A stretch of 64,000 bases of DNA from the NCBI RefSeq assembly GCF_022761115.1, contig NZ_JAKWJS010000006.1:62001-126000 (forward strand), written 5' to 3'. The position numbers were made by a program, and so were the translations under genes. Source of the stretch: Dyella sp. RRB7 (GTDB taxonomy: Bacteria; Pseudomonadota; Gammaproteobacteria; Xanthomonadales; Rhodanobacteraceae). How positions within the stretch are numbered: the stretch's first letter is position 1; each line of letters starts with the position of its first letter. The notes beneath the pieces are model-generated. The model saw nothing but the letters and a program-made list of their open reading frames with translations, made no database searches and was not told the origin of the DNA. Below, one piece after another: positions 1 to 10,340 of this stretch.

Positions 1-526
1 AACGGACACGCACGATTACCTCGCGCAGAAGCGGGCCAGCGCCAGCGGCCAGTATCCGGCCGCGGTGATCCTCAGTTGCATCGACTCGCGCGCACCGGCC
101 GAGATCATTCTCGATACCGGCATTGGCGACACCTTCAACGCACGCGTGGCTGGCAATATCGCCAGCGACGACGTACTCGGCAGCCTGGAGTTCGCCTGTG
201 CGCTGGCCGGCTCCAAGGTGGTGCTGGTGATGGGGCATACCGCCTGCGGCGCCATCAAGGGCGCCATCGACAATGCCAAGCTCGGCAACCTCACCGGATT
301 GCTCGACAAGATCAAGCCTGCGGTCGCGGCCACCCAGTACAGCGGTGAGCGCACCAGCAAGAACAATGCGTTCGTCGACGCCGTCGCCACCACCAACGTG
401 CGCCTGACCATGGATGAGATCCGCAGGCGCAGCGAAGTGCTGGCCGGCTTGGAGAAGGACGGCAAGATCAAGATCGTGGGTGCGATGTACCACCTGGTGG
501 GCGGCGAGGTGGTGTTCCTGGATTGA
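1..526 (+). CDS. Beta-class carbonic anhydrase, C-terminal part (gene starts before the window)
   Basis: Reversible hydration of CO2 to bicarbonate. The frame is open from base 2 and encodes 174 residues before the stop. The first residues shown (DTHDYLAQKRASA) already lie inside the protein, so the start is upstream of the window. Both zinc motifs of the beta class are present: CIDSR (Cys ligand plus the Asp-Arg dyad) near the beginning and GHTACGAIKGA (His and Cys ligands) about 55 residues later. The tail GAMYHLVGGEVVFLD is typical of the plant-like/Mycobacterium-like branch rather than the E. coli Can branch. A second, different beta-carbonic anhydrase lies at 39087-39767, so the genome has at least two. 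The internal GTG at 65 is not a plausible start because homologous sequence continues upstream of it. Confidence 0.9.
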   Translation, partial: TDTHDYLAQKRASASGQYPAAVILSCIDSRAPAEIILDTGIGDTFNARVAGNIASDDVLGSLEFACALAGSKVVLVMGHTACGAIKGAIDNAKLGNLTGLLDKIKPAVAATQYSGERTSKNNAFVDAVATTNVRLTMDEIRRRSEVLAGLEKDGKIKIVGAMYHLVGGEVVFLD

Positions 527-596
527 GGCGACGCGCTTGCGGCAATGGATGGCGCGGAGGCAGGCACGATGCCGGCTTCACCACTAGAATTCGCGG

Positions 597-1568
597 ATGC
601 CGATCGACCAGCGCCCGCTTGCCGTATTCCTGATGGGCCCGACGGCGTCGGGCAAGACGGCGCTTGCCTGCGCGCTCAGCGATCGCTTTGCGGTGGATCT
701 GGTCAGTGTCGATTCGGCACTGGTCTATCGCGGCATGGATATCGGCACGGCCAAGCCCGACGCGGCCATGCTCGCGCGCTATCCGCATCGGTTGATCGAC
801 ATCCGCGATCCGGCGGCGCCGTATTCGGCGGCTGATTTTCGCCACGATGCCATGGCCGCCATGCACGACATCACGTCGCAGGGCAGGGTGCCGTTGCTGG
901 TCGGCGGTACCGGCCTGTACTTCCGCGCGCTGCAGCAGGGGTTGTCGCAGTTGCCCGAGGCCGATCCCGTCATCCGCGAGCGTCTTGCCGCGGAAGCCGC
1001 GACGGTCGGCTGGCCGGCCCTGCATGCACGCCTGCGGCAGCTGGACGCGGCAGCGGCCGGTCGCATCGGTCCCAACGATGCGCAGCGCATCCAGCGTGCG
1101 CTTGAAGTGATCGGGCTGACCGGGCGCCCGCTGTCCGAACAGCAGCAGGGTGGCAGTGGACAGCGTTTTCCGTGGCGCGTGCTCAAGCTGGCGCTGCTGC
1201 CGTCGGACCGGACGCCGCTGCACCAGCGCATCGCGCAACGTTTCGATGCCATGCTCGCGGCCGGATTCCTGGACGAGGTACGTGCGTTGCGTGCGCGGGG
1301 CGACCTGCACGCGGATCTTCCGGCGATCCGGGCGGTCGGCTATCGGCAGGCGTGGGAGCATCTGGATGGCCAGACGAGTGCCGCCGAGTTTCGCGATCGC
1401 GGCATCTTCGCCACACGCCAGCTGGCCAAGCGGCAGATCACCTGGCTGCGCGGTGAGCTCGATGCGCGTGTGCTCGACCCTGACCGAGCGGGTTGGCAGG
1501 GGCTTGCCGAGGATGCCTTGCAACTGTTTCTGGAAGGGGGCGAAGAGGCGCGGGAGCGGGTCGTCTAA
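597..1568 (+). CDS. miaA: tRNA dimethylallyltransferase MiaA
   Basis: Transfers a dimethylallyl group from DMAPP to N6 of adenosine 37 in tRNAs that read UNN codons, the first step of ms2i6A synthesis. The 323-residue protein has the P-loop GPTASGKT at about residues 13-20, the conserved stretch [16 protein letters not shown] (family consensus DSMQVY; here Ala-Leu replace Met-Gln), and the AIRAVGYRQ motif typical of the C-terminal part. Length matches the family (about 300-320). The ATG at 597 gives the normal N-terminus just before the P-loop. It is followed by hfq and hflX in the same direction, the conserved gammaproteobacterial miaA-hfq-hflX order. Confidence 0.97.
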   Translation: MPIDQRPLAVFLMGPTASGKTALACALSDRFAVDLVSVDSALVYRGMDIGTAKPDAAMLARYPHRLIDIRDPAAPYSAADFRHDAMAAMHDITSQGRVPLLVGGTGLYFRALQQGLSQLPEADPVIRERLAAEAATVGWPALHARLRQLDAAAAGRIGPNDAQRIQRALEVIGLTGRPLSEQQQGGSGQRFPWRVLKLALLPSDRTPLHQRIAQRFDAMLAAGFLDEVRALRARGDLHADLPAIRAVGYRQAWEHLDGQTSAAEFRDRGIFATRQLAKRQITWLRGELDARVLDPDRAGWQGLAEDALQLFLEGGEEARERVV

Positions 1569-1630
1569 ACGTCTTTTTCACACCTGGCGGAAGCGTGCAT
1601 TTTCTCTTTCATCAACGATTTAAAAGTGGT

Positions 1631-1636
1631 TAATAT
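1631..1636 (+). promoter_or_regulatory. Possible -10 element for hfq
   Basis: TAATAT lies in an AT-rich stretch between miaA and hfq, 73 bases before the hfq ATG, in a neighbourhood that is otherwise G+C rich. No convincing -35 hexamer stands at the expected distance. In other gammaproteobacteria hfq is known to have its own promoters in addition to read-through from miaA, so an element here is plausible but unproven. Confidence 0.3.
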
Positions 1637-1708
1637 TCATTCGCCTTGGGCCGGGGCGCCGTGCGCGTCTTTTCTCCGGCCCGTCCGTTCGCGAGGGGAG
1701 AACAACAA

Positions 1709-1978
1709 ATGTCCAAAGGGCAGTCATTGCAAGATCCATTTTTGAACGCACTGCGTCGGGAACGTGTCCCGGTCGCCATTTACCTGGTCAACGGCATCAA
1801 GCTTCAGGGCACGATCGAGTCCTTCGATCAGTTCGTGGTGCTGCTGCGCAACCAGGTCAGCCAGATGGTCTACAAGCATGCCATCTCCACCGTAGTGCCC
1901 AGCCGCAACGTGCGCATGGGCAATGGCCACGACGGTCACCCCGACGCATCGGTCGCTGCGTCCGACACCGAAGGTTGA
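1709..1978 (+). CDS. hfq: RNA chaperone Hfq
   Basis: Hexameric Sm-like chaperone that pairs small RNAs with mRNAs. The 89-residue protein starts [20 protein letters not shown] and carries Sm1 ([20 protein letters not shown], with Gln at the poly-U site) and Sm2 ([12 protein letters not shown] with the YKH triad). The C-terminal tail (about 20 residues, rich in Gly, His, Asp) is short, as in xanthomonads. The ATG at 1709 was chosen over an in-frame upstream start because it gives the universal Hfq N-terminus and sits after a purine-rich ribosome-binding region (GAGGGGAG). It follows miaA and precedes hflX. Confidence 0.98.
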   Translation: MSKGQSLQDPFLNALRRERVPVAIYLVNGIKLQGTIESFDQFVVLLRNQVSQMVYKHAISTVVPSRNVRMGNGHDGHPDASVAASDTEG

Positions 1979-2133
1979 TTCTGCGGGCGTGACGACCCAT
2001 GTCTATGGGGAAGGCCTGACCTGGCGTGGCATTAACGCCCGGTCGCGTATCGACATACACTTCCCCATTCCAGCCTTGCGCCGCGGGCAGCCTGCTCGCG
2101 GCGCGGCTCATTCATAAAGGTCCTCCCGCCCTC

Positions 2134-3441
2134 GTGTTTGATCGTCAAAAGAAAGGCGACCGCGCCCTGCTCGTCCTCCCGCATTCACGTGGCGAGGGCG
2201 ACGCGGAGCGGCGCGCCGAGGAATTCGCCGAGCTGGTGAAGTCAGCCGGCGCCGAGATCCTGGGCAGCATTACCGCCCGCGTCGACGTACCCAACCCCCG
2301 CTATTACATCGGCACCGGCAAGGCCGACGAGGTCGGCGAGGCCGCGCGTGCGCTGGAGGCGGACGTGGTGCTGGTCGATCACCTGCTGTCGCCGGTGCAG
2401 GAGCGCAACCTCGAAAAGCTGCTCAACCTTCGCGTAGTGGATCGGGCCGGCCTGATCCTGGACATCTTTGCCCAGCGCGCCCGTTCGCACGAAGGCAAGC
2501 TCGAGGTGGAGCTTGCCCAGCTCAAGCACCTGGCCACCCGGCTGGTGCGAGGCTGGACCCATCTGGACGCCCAGCGCGGCGGCGCCATCGGCAATCGCGG
2601 CCCCGGCGAAACGCAGCTGGAAACCGACCGCCGCCTGCTGGCCGAGCGCGTGAAGATGCTCACCAAGCGGCTAGAAAAGGTGCAGACCCAGCGTGGCCAG
2701 CAGCGCCGTGCGCGCCTGCGCAACACGGTGCCGCGCGTGGCGTTGGTGGGTTATACCAATGCCGGCAAGTCGACCCTGTTCAATGTGTTGACCGAAGGCG
2801 AGGTGTTCGCCGCCAACCTGCTGTTCGCCACGCTGGACCCGACCGTGCGCAAGCTCGACGGCCTGTCCTGCGGCCCGGCGGTGCTGGCCGATACCGTGGG
2901 TTTTATCCGCGAGCTGCCGCATGACCTGGTGGCCGCTTTCCGCGGCACCCTGGCCGAGGCGCGCGACGCCGACCTGCTGCTGCACGTGAGCGACGCCGCC
3001 GACGAGGAGCGTGAGCGCCTGGCGCGGGTGGTCGATACCGTGCTGGAGGAAATCGACGCCGGCGACCTGCCGCAGCTGCGGGTGATGAACAAGATCGACC
3101 TGGCCGGCGTCGAGCCGCGCATCGACCGCGATGCCGACGGGCGTCCGCAGACCGTATGGCTGTCCGCCGCCACCGGCCAGGGCCTGGACCTGCTGAGGCA
3201 GGCGCTGGGCGAGCTGCTGGGCGGCGAACGGGTGCAGTCGGAGCTGCGCCTGCCGCTGTCCGCAGGCCGCCTGCACGCCCGCCTCAAGGCGGCCGGCGCC
3301 ATTGCGGGGGAACAGGTGGACGAGGAAGGCTGGCACCTGGCCATCGACGCCCCGCGCAGCGTCATCGCCCCCCTGAGCGGCGGCAGCGCGGCCGAGGCGG
3401 CGCTGCTGCGCGATTTGCTGGGGACGGCGGAAGTGGAGTAG
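2134..3441 (+). CDS. hflX: Ribosome-associated GTPase HflX
   Basis: HflX splits stalled 70S ribosomes under stress. The protein has the N-terminal glycine-rich HflX domain (RYYIGTGKADEV, GNRGPGETQLETDRR), a coiled region, then a GTPase domain with G1 GYTNAGKST, G3 DTVGFIRELP and G4 NKID, and a short C-terminal domain. A GTG start at 2134 gives 435 residues beginning VFDRQKKGDRALLV, which matches xanthomonad HflX N-termini. An in-frame start further upstream (2026) would add 36 residues without family similarity. An AAAGG stretch lies upstream at somewhat long spacing. Follows hfq in the classic order and precedes hflKC. Confidence 0.94.
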   Translation: MFDRQKKGDRALLVLPHSRGEGDAERRAEEFAELVKSAGAEILGSITARVDVPNPRYYIGTGKADEVGEAARALEADVVLVDHLLSPVQERNLEKLLNLRVVDRAGLILDIFAQRARSHEGKLEVELAQLKHLATRLVRGWTHLDAQRGGAIGNRGPGETQLETDRRLLAERVKMLTKRLEKVQTQRGQQRRARLRNTVPRVALVGYTNAGKSTLFNVLTEGEVFAANLLFATLDPTVRKLDGLSCGPAVLADTVGFIRELPHDLVAAFRGTLAEARDADLLLHVSDAADEERERLARVVDTVLEEIDAGDLPQLRVMNKIDLAGVEPRIDRDADGRPQTVWLSAATGQGLDLLRQALGELLGGERVQSELRLPLSAGRLHARLKAAGAIAGEQVDEEGWHLAIDAPRSVIAPLSGGSAAEAALLRDLLGTAEVE

Positions 3442-3517
3442 GCCCCTTCCTGGCCCTCCTCTGCAAGCAGGGGCGGGAAACCGAATCATGCCGCGCGGAA
3501 TCCCTGCCCAGCTCTGA

Positions 3518-3523
3518 TAGAAT
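3518..3523 (+). promoter_or_regulatory. Possible -10 element for hflKC
   Basis: TAGAAT preceded by TGA lies 137 bases upstream of the hflK ATG, in the 218-base gap after hflX. The gap is long enough to hold a promoter, but no clear -35 box is visible. Confidence 0.33.
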
Positions 3524-3659
3524 GCGCGGTGTTTGTGCGGCCTTTCCGTGCCTCGGCGGCACACTTGCCACGACACGCGCTCGCCACCATGTCCAAACCT
3601 GTACAACGCGTTTTCCGGCCAATGTTGCCGGCCTCCCAGCGGCCTCAAGGAGACTGACC

Positions 3660-4835
3660 ATGGCCTGGAACGAACCCGGTAACGGGCAACGTGATCCCTG
3701 GGGCAGGAACCGCCAGACCGGCAACAAGCCGGGCCTGGAGGACATGCTCAAGCAAATCCGCAACCGCCTGGGCAAGCTCGGCGGCGGGGCGGGCGGCATC
3801 TTCACCATCGTGCTGGCGCTGTTGCTGGCCTGGCTGCTGATAAGCAGCTACACCATCGTCGACGCCCGCCAGGCCGGCGTGGTGCTGCGCTTCGGCCAGT
3901 ATTCGCGCACGCTGCAGCCGGGCTTCCATCTGAAGCTTCCGGCCCCTGTCGAGACGGTCACCAAGGTGGGCACCACCGAGATCCGTTCGGTGTCGGACAA
4001 GGTGCGCATGCTGACCAGCGACGAGAACATCATCTCGGTCGACTTCAACGTGCAGTACCAGGTGTCCGACGCCCGCAAGTACCTGTTCTCGCTGGCCGGC
4101 CCGCCGGAAGACACGCTGCGCCAGGCGGCCGAGGCCGCGGTGCGCACCGTGGTCGGCGCCAATGTGATGGACAACATCCTTACCAGCCAGGGCGCCGATC
4201 AGGCGGCCACGCCGGCATCCGCGAGCACGGCCGCCCTCGCCACGGCCTCGTCCGTGGCCGCGCCGGTGACGCCGGCGCTGACGGCCGCCGCGGCGCAGAC
4301 CCGCGACACGCTGCAGCAGCAGACGCGCGAGATCCTGCAGGCCACCCTCAATGAGTACGACGCCGGCCTGCTGGTCACCGACGTCAGCTTCCAGAACGTG
4401 GCCCCGCCGCAGGAAGTGAAGGACGCCTTCGACGACGTCAACGCTGCCCGCGAAGACAAGCAGGGCACCGAGAACAACGCCCGCGCCTATGCCAGCCAGG
4501 TGGTGCCGGTGGCCCGGGGCGATGCATCGCGCATCTCCGCCGAGGCCCAGGGCTACGCCGCCCAGCGCGTGGCCATCGCCACCGGTGACGCGGCCCGCTT
4601 CAACCTGATCCTCAAGGAATACAAGGCCGCGCCGGACGTGACCCGCCGTCGCCTGTGGCTGGAAACGGTCGAGGACGTGATGTCCAACAACCCGAAGGTG
4701 CTGGACGGTTCCGGCGGCCGCAACATGATCTACCTGCCGCTGGATCGTGCGACCGGCAAGGACGTGCCGGGCGTGGGCGCGGTGATGCAGTCCGCCGCCA
4801 ACGATGCCCTGGCCGGCAAGGAGAAGCAGCCATGA
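3660..4835 (+). CDS. hflK: FtsH protease modulator HflK
   Basis: Band-7/SPFH membrane protein that forms, with HflC, a large periplasmic cage around FtsH. 391 residues: a Gly/Pro/Asn-rich cytoplasmic N-terminus, one membrane segment at about 47-66, then the SPFH domain (GVVLRFGQYSRTLQPGFHLKLP). Residues 178-213 are an Ala/Thr/Ser-rich low-complexity insertion between VMDNILTSQ and the helix RDTLQQQTREILQ, which in E. coli HflK are nearly contiguous. The start at 3660 follows AAGGAGACTGACC, a good ribosome-binding site. The last codon overlaps the hflC start (ATGA), so the two are translationally coupled and probably made in equal amounts. Confidence 0.96.
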   Translation: MAWNEPGNGQRDPWGRNRQTGNKPGLEDMLKQIRNRLGKLGGGAGGIFTIVLALLLAWLLISSYTIVDARQAGVVLRFGQYSRTLQPGFHLKLPAPVETVTKVGTTEIRSVSDKVRMLTSDENIISVDFNVQYQVSDARKYLFSLAGPPEDTLRQAAEAAVRTVVGANVMDNILTSQGADQAATPASASTAALATASSVAAPVTPALTAAAAQTRDTLQQQTREILQATLNEYDAGLLVTDVSFQNVAPPQEVKDAFDDVNAAREDKQGTENNARAYASQVVPVARGDASRISAEAQGYAAQRVAIATGDAARFNLILKEYKAAPDVTRRRLWLETVEDVMSNNPKVLDGSGGRNMIYLPLDRATGKDVPGVGAVMQSAANDALAGKEKQP

Positions 4836-5704
4836 AGTTCGTCTCCGGCATCATCGTCGTGCTGCTCGTGCTGATCGGCTTCAACAGCCTGTTCGTGGTG
4901 CACGAAGGCGAGACTGCGCTGGTGTTGCAGTTCGGCCGCATCGTGCGCACCGGCGACCAGCCCGGCCTGCACGCCAAGCTGCCGTTCGTGCAGCAGGTCA
5001 TGACCTTCGACAACCGCATCCTCACGCTGGAAGCGCCGCCGGAGCGTTACTTCACCTCCGAGAAGAAGAGCGTCAACGTCGACTTCTACGTGAAGTGGCG
5101 CATTGCCGACAACGCTGCCTACTACCGCGCCACCGCAGGCGACGAACTGCAGGCCGCCGCGCGCCTTACCCCGCTGGTGAAGGACGCGCTGCGCTTCGAG
5201 TTCAACGGGCGCACCCTGCAGGAGCTGGTTTCCGCCGGACGCAAGGACATCACCGAGCGCGTGCGCAAGCAGACCGACCTGGCCGCCAGCAAGAACCTGG
5301 GCATCACCGTGGTGGACGTGCGCATCAAGCGCATCGACCTGCCCGATGAAGTGAGCGAGTCGGTCTACAAGCGCATGCGCGCCGAGCGCGCGCAGCTGGC
5401 CAACGAGCTGCGCTTCACCGGCCAGCAGGCGGCCGAGACGATCAAGGCCGATGCCGATCGCCAGGCGCAGGTGATCAAGGCCGAAGCGGATCGCGATGCG
5501 GCCAAGGTGCGTGGCGAAGGCGATGCCCAGGCGGCTGCCATCTACGCGCAGGCGTATGGCCAGGATCCGGAGTTCTTCGCGTTTTATCGAAGCCTGGCGG
5601 CGTACCGTAAGTCGTTCCAGGACGGCAAGGGCGTGCTGGTGCTGCGACCCGATTCGGAGTTCCTGAAATATTTCAACGATGGCGCCAGTTCGTCCCGGCA
5701 CTGA
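4832..5704 (+). CDS. hflC: FtsH protease modulator HflC
   Basis: Partner of HflK in the FtsH-HflKC complex of the inner membrane. 290 residues: a short N-terminal membrane anchor (residues about 4-20, VSGIIVVLLVLIGFNSLF), the SPFH domain (ALVLQFGRIVRTGDQPGLHAK), then a long charged helical region with ADADRQAQVIKAEADRDA-type repeats, and a conserved end (EFFAFYRSLAAYRKSF). Starts inside the hflK stop codon. A 13-base gap separates it from the DUF2065 gene, which often accompanies hflKC in proteobacteria. Confidence 0.97.
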   Translation: MKFVSGIIVVLLVLIGFNSLFVVHEGETALVLQFGRIVRTGDQPGLHAKLPFVQQVMTFDNRILTLEAPPERYFTSEKKSVNVDFYVKWRIADNAAYYRATAGDELQAAARLTPLVKDALRFEFNGRTLQELVSAGRKDITERVRKQTDLAASKNLGITVVDVRIKRIDLPDEVSESVYKRMRAERAQLANELRFTGQQAAETIKADADRQAQVIKAEADRDAAKVRGEGDAQAAAIYAQAYGQDPEFFAFYRSLAAYRKSFQDGKGVLVLRPDSEFLKYFNDGASSSRH

Positions 5705-5717
5705 GCGGTGAAGGTCG

Positions 5718-5903
5718 ATGTCGCATGATCTGGCCGCCGCGCTGTGCCTGATGCTGGTGATCGAAGGGCTGGTGTTGTTCGCCGCGCCGCGTGGATGGCA
5801 AGCCACCATGCGCGAGGCAGTGAAGCTCCGCCCGCGCACGTTGCGGCTGTTTGGCGCGGCGGCCATCGGGATCGGACTGGTAACGCTGCAGTTGATGCAT
5901 TGA
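5718..5903 (+). CDS. DUF2065 small membrane protein (YjeT-like)
   Basis: 61 residues with two hydrophobic segments (about 5-24 and 43-60) joined by a basic loop (RGWQATMREAVKLRPRTLRLFG). This layout and its position between hflC and purA match the DUF2065/YjeT family of E. coli and relatives. Function unknown; co-conservation with hflKC suggests a membrane role near FtsH, but that is inference. Probably in the hflKC operon (13-base gap). Confidence 0.85.
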   Translation: MSHDLAAALCLMLVIEGLVLFAAPRGWQATMREAVKLRPRTLRLFGAAAIGIGLVTLQLMH

Positions 5904-5962
5904 GTTGATGCGGTGGATGGGCCGCCAAATCCATCGGGATTTTCAACGGAGCCTCACCGTCG

Positions 5963-7407
<1,445 letters not shown>

Positions 7408-7436
7408 TACGGCGACCGTCCATCCTGACCCAAGAG

Positions 7437-7461
7437 AGCCCCGCGATGCGGGGCTTTTTTT
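7437..7461 (+). terminator. Rho-independent terminator after purA
   Basis: Perfect 8-bp stem AGCCCCGC / GCGGGGCT with a GAT loop, followed by a run of seven T. It lies 30 bases after the purA stop. Confidence 0.95.
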
Positions 7462-7494
7462 GTGGGGTTTTGCGCCGAGCCTCCCATTGCGTCA

Positions 7495-7512
7495 TTCCCG
7501 CGAAAGCGGGGA
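7495..7512. repeat. REP-like palindrome upstream of the aminopeptidase gene
   Basis: TTCCCGC-GAAA-GCGGGGA stem-loop, the same type as the unit at 5963-5980 and flanked by the same GTC...CCCAG context. A dispersed intergenic repeat rather than a gene-specific signal. Confidence 0.6.
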
Positions 7513-7637
7513 CCCAGCATCTTCCCCCAGGGCCACCATGACTTCCGGCCATGTCGGCCGACATCCCCCATGACTCACCATCAGCGTGTTTGCCTCAATC
7601 AGCGCCGCCACCGGCCCTGCCAAAAAAGGAATGCAAC

Positions 7638-10289
7638 ATGCGTACTCGTCTGGTTTCCGCCATGGCGCTGGCTTTGGCTGGTGTTTCCTGCGCTGGCGCG
7701 GTCGGCGCCGCGGGTGCACCCGCTACATCACAGGTCACTACCCAGCTGCCGCGCTCTGTACGCCCCACGCACTACGACGTATCGGTCGTGCCGCATGCCG
7801 CCACGTTGAGCTTCGATGGCAAGGTGACGGTGGACATCGAGGTGTTGCAACCCACCGCCAGCATCACGCTCAATGCCATCGACATGGCGTTCTCGTCGGT
7901 GCAGCTGACGCCGGTGGCGGGCAAGCTCGCGTTTGCCGCGCCCAAGGTGACGGTGGACGACAAGCAGCAGACCGCTACCTTCACCTTCAGCCAGCCCATC
8001 CCCAAGGGCAAGTACCAGCTGGCGATGAGCTACACCGGCAAGATCGGCACGCAGGCCAACGGCCTGTTCGCCATCGACTACGACAGCAAGGCTGGCAAGC
8101 AGCGCGCGCTGTACACGCAGTTCGAGAATTCCGACGCCCGCCGCTTCATTCCGTCCTGGGACGAGCCCAACTACAAGGCCACCTTCGACCTGGAAGTGAC
8201 CGTGCCCGCCACGCAGATGGCGGTGAGCAATATGCCGGTGGCATCGAAGAGCGATGCAGGCAACGGTCTTTCGCGCGTGACGTTCCAGACTTCGCCGAAG
8301 ATGTCCACCTATCTGTTGTTCTTCGGCACCGGCGAATTCGATCGCGTCACTACCACCGCCGATGGCACCGAGATTGGCGTGATCACCCAGAAGGGCCTGT
8401 CCGCGCAAGGCGCTTTCACGCTCGAGTCGGGCAAGGCGGTGCTGAAGGAATACAACGATTACTTCGGCGTGCCATATCCGCTGCCGAAGCTGGACAACGT
8501 GGCCTCGCCGGGCAGCAGCCAGTTCTTCGCGGCGATGGAGAACTGGGGCGCCATCTACACGTTCGAGTACGCGTTGCTGCTGGACCCTTCCATCTCCACG
8601 CAGTCCGACAAGCAGGAAGTGTTCAACACCGCCGCGCATGAAATGGCGCACCAGTGGTTTGGCGACCTGGTGACCATGCGCTGGTGGGATGACCTGTGGC
8701 TCAACGAAGGCTTTGCCTCGTGGATGGCGGCGCGCACCACCGACAAGCTGCATCCGGAGTGGAACACCCGGCTCGATGCCGTGGGCACGCGCGAAGCGGC
8801 CATGTCGCGCGACGCGGTGGTCACCACGCACCCGGTGGTGCAGCACGTGGAGACCGTGGACCAGGCCAGCCAGGCCTTCGATTCGATTACCTATGCCAAG
8901 GGTGAGTCGGTGATCCGCATGCTGGAAGGCTATGTGGGTGCGGACACCTGGCGCGCCGGCGTGCGCAATTACATCAAGGCGCACGCCTATGGCAACACGG
9001 TGTCCGATGATTTGTGGCATGCCATGGATGCCGTCGCCCCCGGCAAGCAGGTCACCACCATCGCGCATGACTTCACGCTGCAGCCGGGCATTCCGCTGAT
9101 CCGCGTGGAAGCGGCTGCATGCAGCAACAACACCACGACGCTCAAGCTCTCGCAGGGCGAGTTCACCAAGGATCGCCCGGACAAGCAGCCGCTGCACTGG
9201 CATGTGCCGGTGATCGCGCAGAGCGCGGGCGGCGCGCCGGTGACCACCATCGTCGACGGCGAGGCCACGCTGGCAGTGCCGGGTTGCGGCCCGGTGCTGG
9301 TCAACGCAGGGCAGAGCGGTTACTACCGCACGCTGTATGCACCGACGCAGTTCGCGGCGCTCAAGGGTGACTTCACCAGGCTCGCGCCGATCGACCAGCT
9401 GGGCGTGATGAGCAATACCTGGGCGCTGGGCATGGGTGGCCTGCAGCCGGTGTCGGATTTCCTCGATCTGGCGCAGGCCACGCCGGTGGATGCCGACCCG
9501 CAGATCTGGGATGAAGTGGCCGGCAGCCTGGCTTCGCTCAACGATTACTACCGTGGCGATGCGGCGCGGCAGGCAACGTTCCGTGCTTTCGCCATCAGGC
9601 GGCTGTCGCCGGTGTTTGCGCGCGTGGGCTGGGAGGCCAAGCCGAACGAGAGCGTGCCCACCACCATCCTGCGCAGCCACCTGATCGGCGTGCTGTCCAG
9701 CCTGGACGATGCTTCCGTCATCGCCGAAGCACGTCGCCGCTATGCGGCGCAGGCCAGCGATCCCAAGGCGGTGCCCGCCGAATTGCGCAAGACCATCCTG
9801 GCGGTGGTCGCCAACCACGCCGATGCCGCCACCTGGGATCAGTTGCGCACGGAGGCCAAAGCCGAGAAGACGCCGCTGGTGAAGGATCGCCTGTACGCGC
9901 AACTGGCCTCGGTCGAAGACCCTGCGCTGGCGCAGCGTGCGCTCGATCTCGCGTTGACGGACGAGCCCGGCGCCACCAATAGCGCCGGCATGATCCGCAT
10001 CGTGTCGCGCCTGCATCCCGAGCTGGCGTTCGACTTCGCCATGGCGCATCGCGAACAGGTCGACAAGGTGGTCGATGGCAGCTCGCGCAGCCGTTACTAC
10101 CCGACACTGGGCGCCAGCTCGTTCAACCCCGCCATGATCGACAAGATCAACGCCTACGCCACCACCTACCTGGATCCCGGCTCGCGTCGCGATGCCGAGA
10201 CGGCGGTGGCCAACATCAAGTACCGCATCATGGTGCGCACCCAGCGCCTGCCGGCGGTGGATGCATGGCTGGCGAAGAACGGCGGTTGA
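7638..10289 (+). CDS. Secreted M1 family zinc aminopeptidase
   Basis: Removes N-terminal residues from peptides, probably in the periplasm or outside the cell. The ATG at 7638 follows AAAAAAGGAATGCAAC and gives 883 residues with a signal peptide (MRTRLVSAMALALAGVSCAGAVGA). M1 hallmarks: the exopeptidase motif AAMENWGA (the GAMEN box, here with Ala first), then the zinc site HEMAHQWFGD with the third ligand Glu in NEGFASW (HExxH-x18-E), and a downstream ITYAKGESV segment with the transition-state Tyr. The remaining C-terminal half is the helical ERAP1-like domain. It lies alone between purA and the convergent chitinase. A role in peptide scavenging alongside secreted hydrolases is inferred. 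Confidence 0.94.
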   Translation: MRTRLVSAMALALAGVSCAGAVGAAGAPATSQVTTQLPRSVRPTHYDVSVVPHAATLSFDGKVTVDIEVLQPTASITLNAIDMAFSSVQLTPVAGKLAFAAPKVTVDDKQQTATFTFSQPIPKGKYQLAMSYTGKIGTQANGLFAIDYDSKAGKQRALYTQFENSDARRFIPSWDEPNYKATFDLEVTVPATQMAVSNMPVASKSDAGNGLSRVTFQTSPKMSTYLLFFGTGEFDRVTTTADGTEIGVITQKGLSAQGAFTLESGKAVLKEYNDYFGVPYPLPKLDNVASPGSSQFFAAMENWGAIYTFEYALLLDPSISTQSDKQEVFNTAAHEMAHQWFGDLVTMRWWDDLWLNEGFASWMAARTTDKLHPEWNTRLDAVGTREAAMSRDAVVTTHPVVQHVETVDQASQAFDSITYAKGESVIRMLEGYVGADTWRAGVRNYIKAHAYGNTVSDDLWHAMDAVAPGKQVTTIAHDFTLQPGIPLIRVEAAACSNNTTTLKLSQGEFTKDRPDKQPLHWHVPVIAQSAGGAPVTTIVDGEATLAVPGCGPVLVNAGQSGYYRTLYAPTQFAALKGDFTRLAPIDQLGVMSNTWALGMGGLQPVSDFLDLAQATPVDADPQIWDEVAGSLASLNDYYRGDAARQATFRAFAIRRLSPVFARVGWEAKPNESVPTTILRSHLIGVLSSLDDASVIAEARRRYAAQASDPKAVPAELRKTILAVVANHADAATWDQLRTEAKAEKTPLVKDRLYAQLASVEDPALAQRALDLALTDEPGATNSAGMIRIVSRLHPELAFDFAMAHREQVDKVVDGSSRSRYYPTLGASSFNPAMIDKINAYATTYLDPGSRRDAETAVANIKYRIMVRTQRLPAVDAWLAKNGG

Positions 10290-10298
10290 CCGTCCGCA

Positions 10299-10333
10299 GC
10301 CACGGGCCAGCGGCATCGCCGCCGGCCCGTGGC
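10299..10333. terminator. Hairpin between convergent aminopeptidase and chitinase genes
   Basis: 10-bp perfect arms GCCACGGGCC (10299-10308) and GGCCCGTGGC (10324-10333) with a loop that can form a small inner stem (CGGC/GCCG). It fills the 51-base gap between two stop codons. There is no T-run, so it may be a bidirectional terminator or an mRNA 3' stabiliser. Confidence 0.65.
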
Positions 10334-10340
10334 CTGGGGC

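Noticed and set aside
3156-3659. Upstream in-frame extension of hflK
   Set aside because: It would overlap hflX in another frame; the ATG at 3660 has a good ribosome-binding site and the conserved HflK N-terminus.
7728-10316. Long minus-strand open frame opposite the M1 aminopeptidase (about 862 codons)
   Set aside because: Antisense shadow of a gene with clear HExxH and GAMEN-type motifs; no recognisable product.
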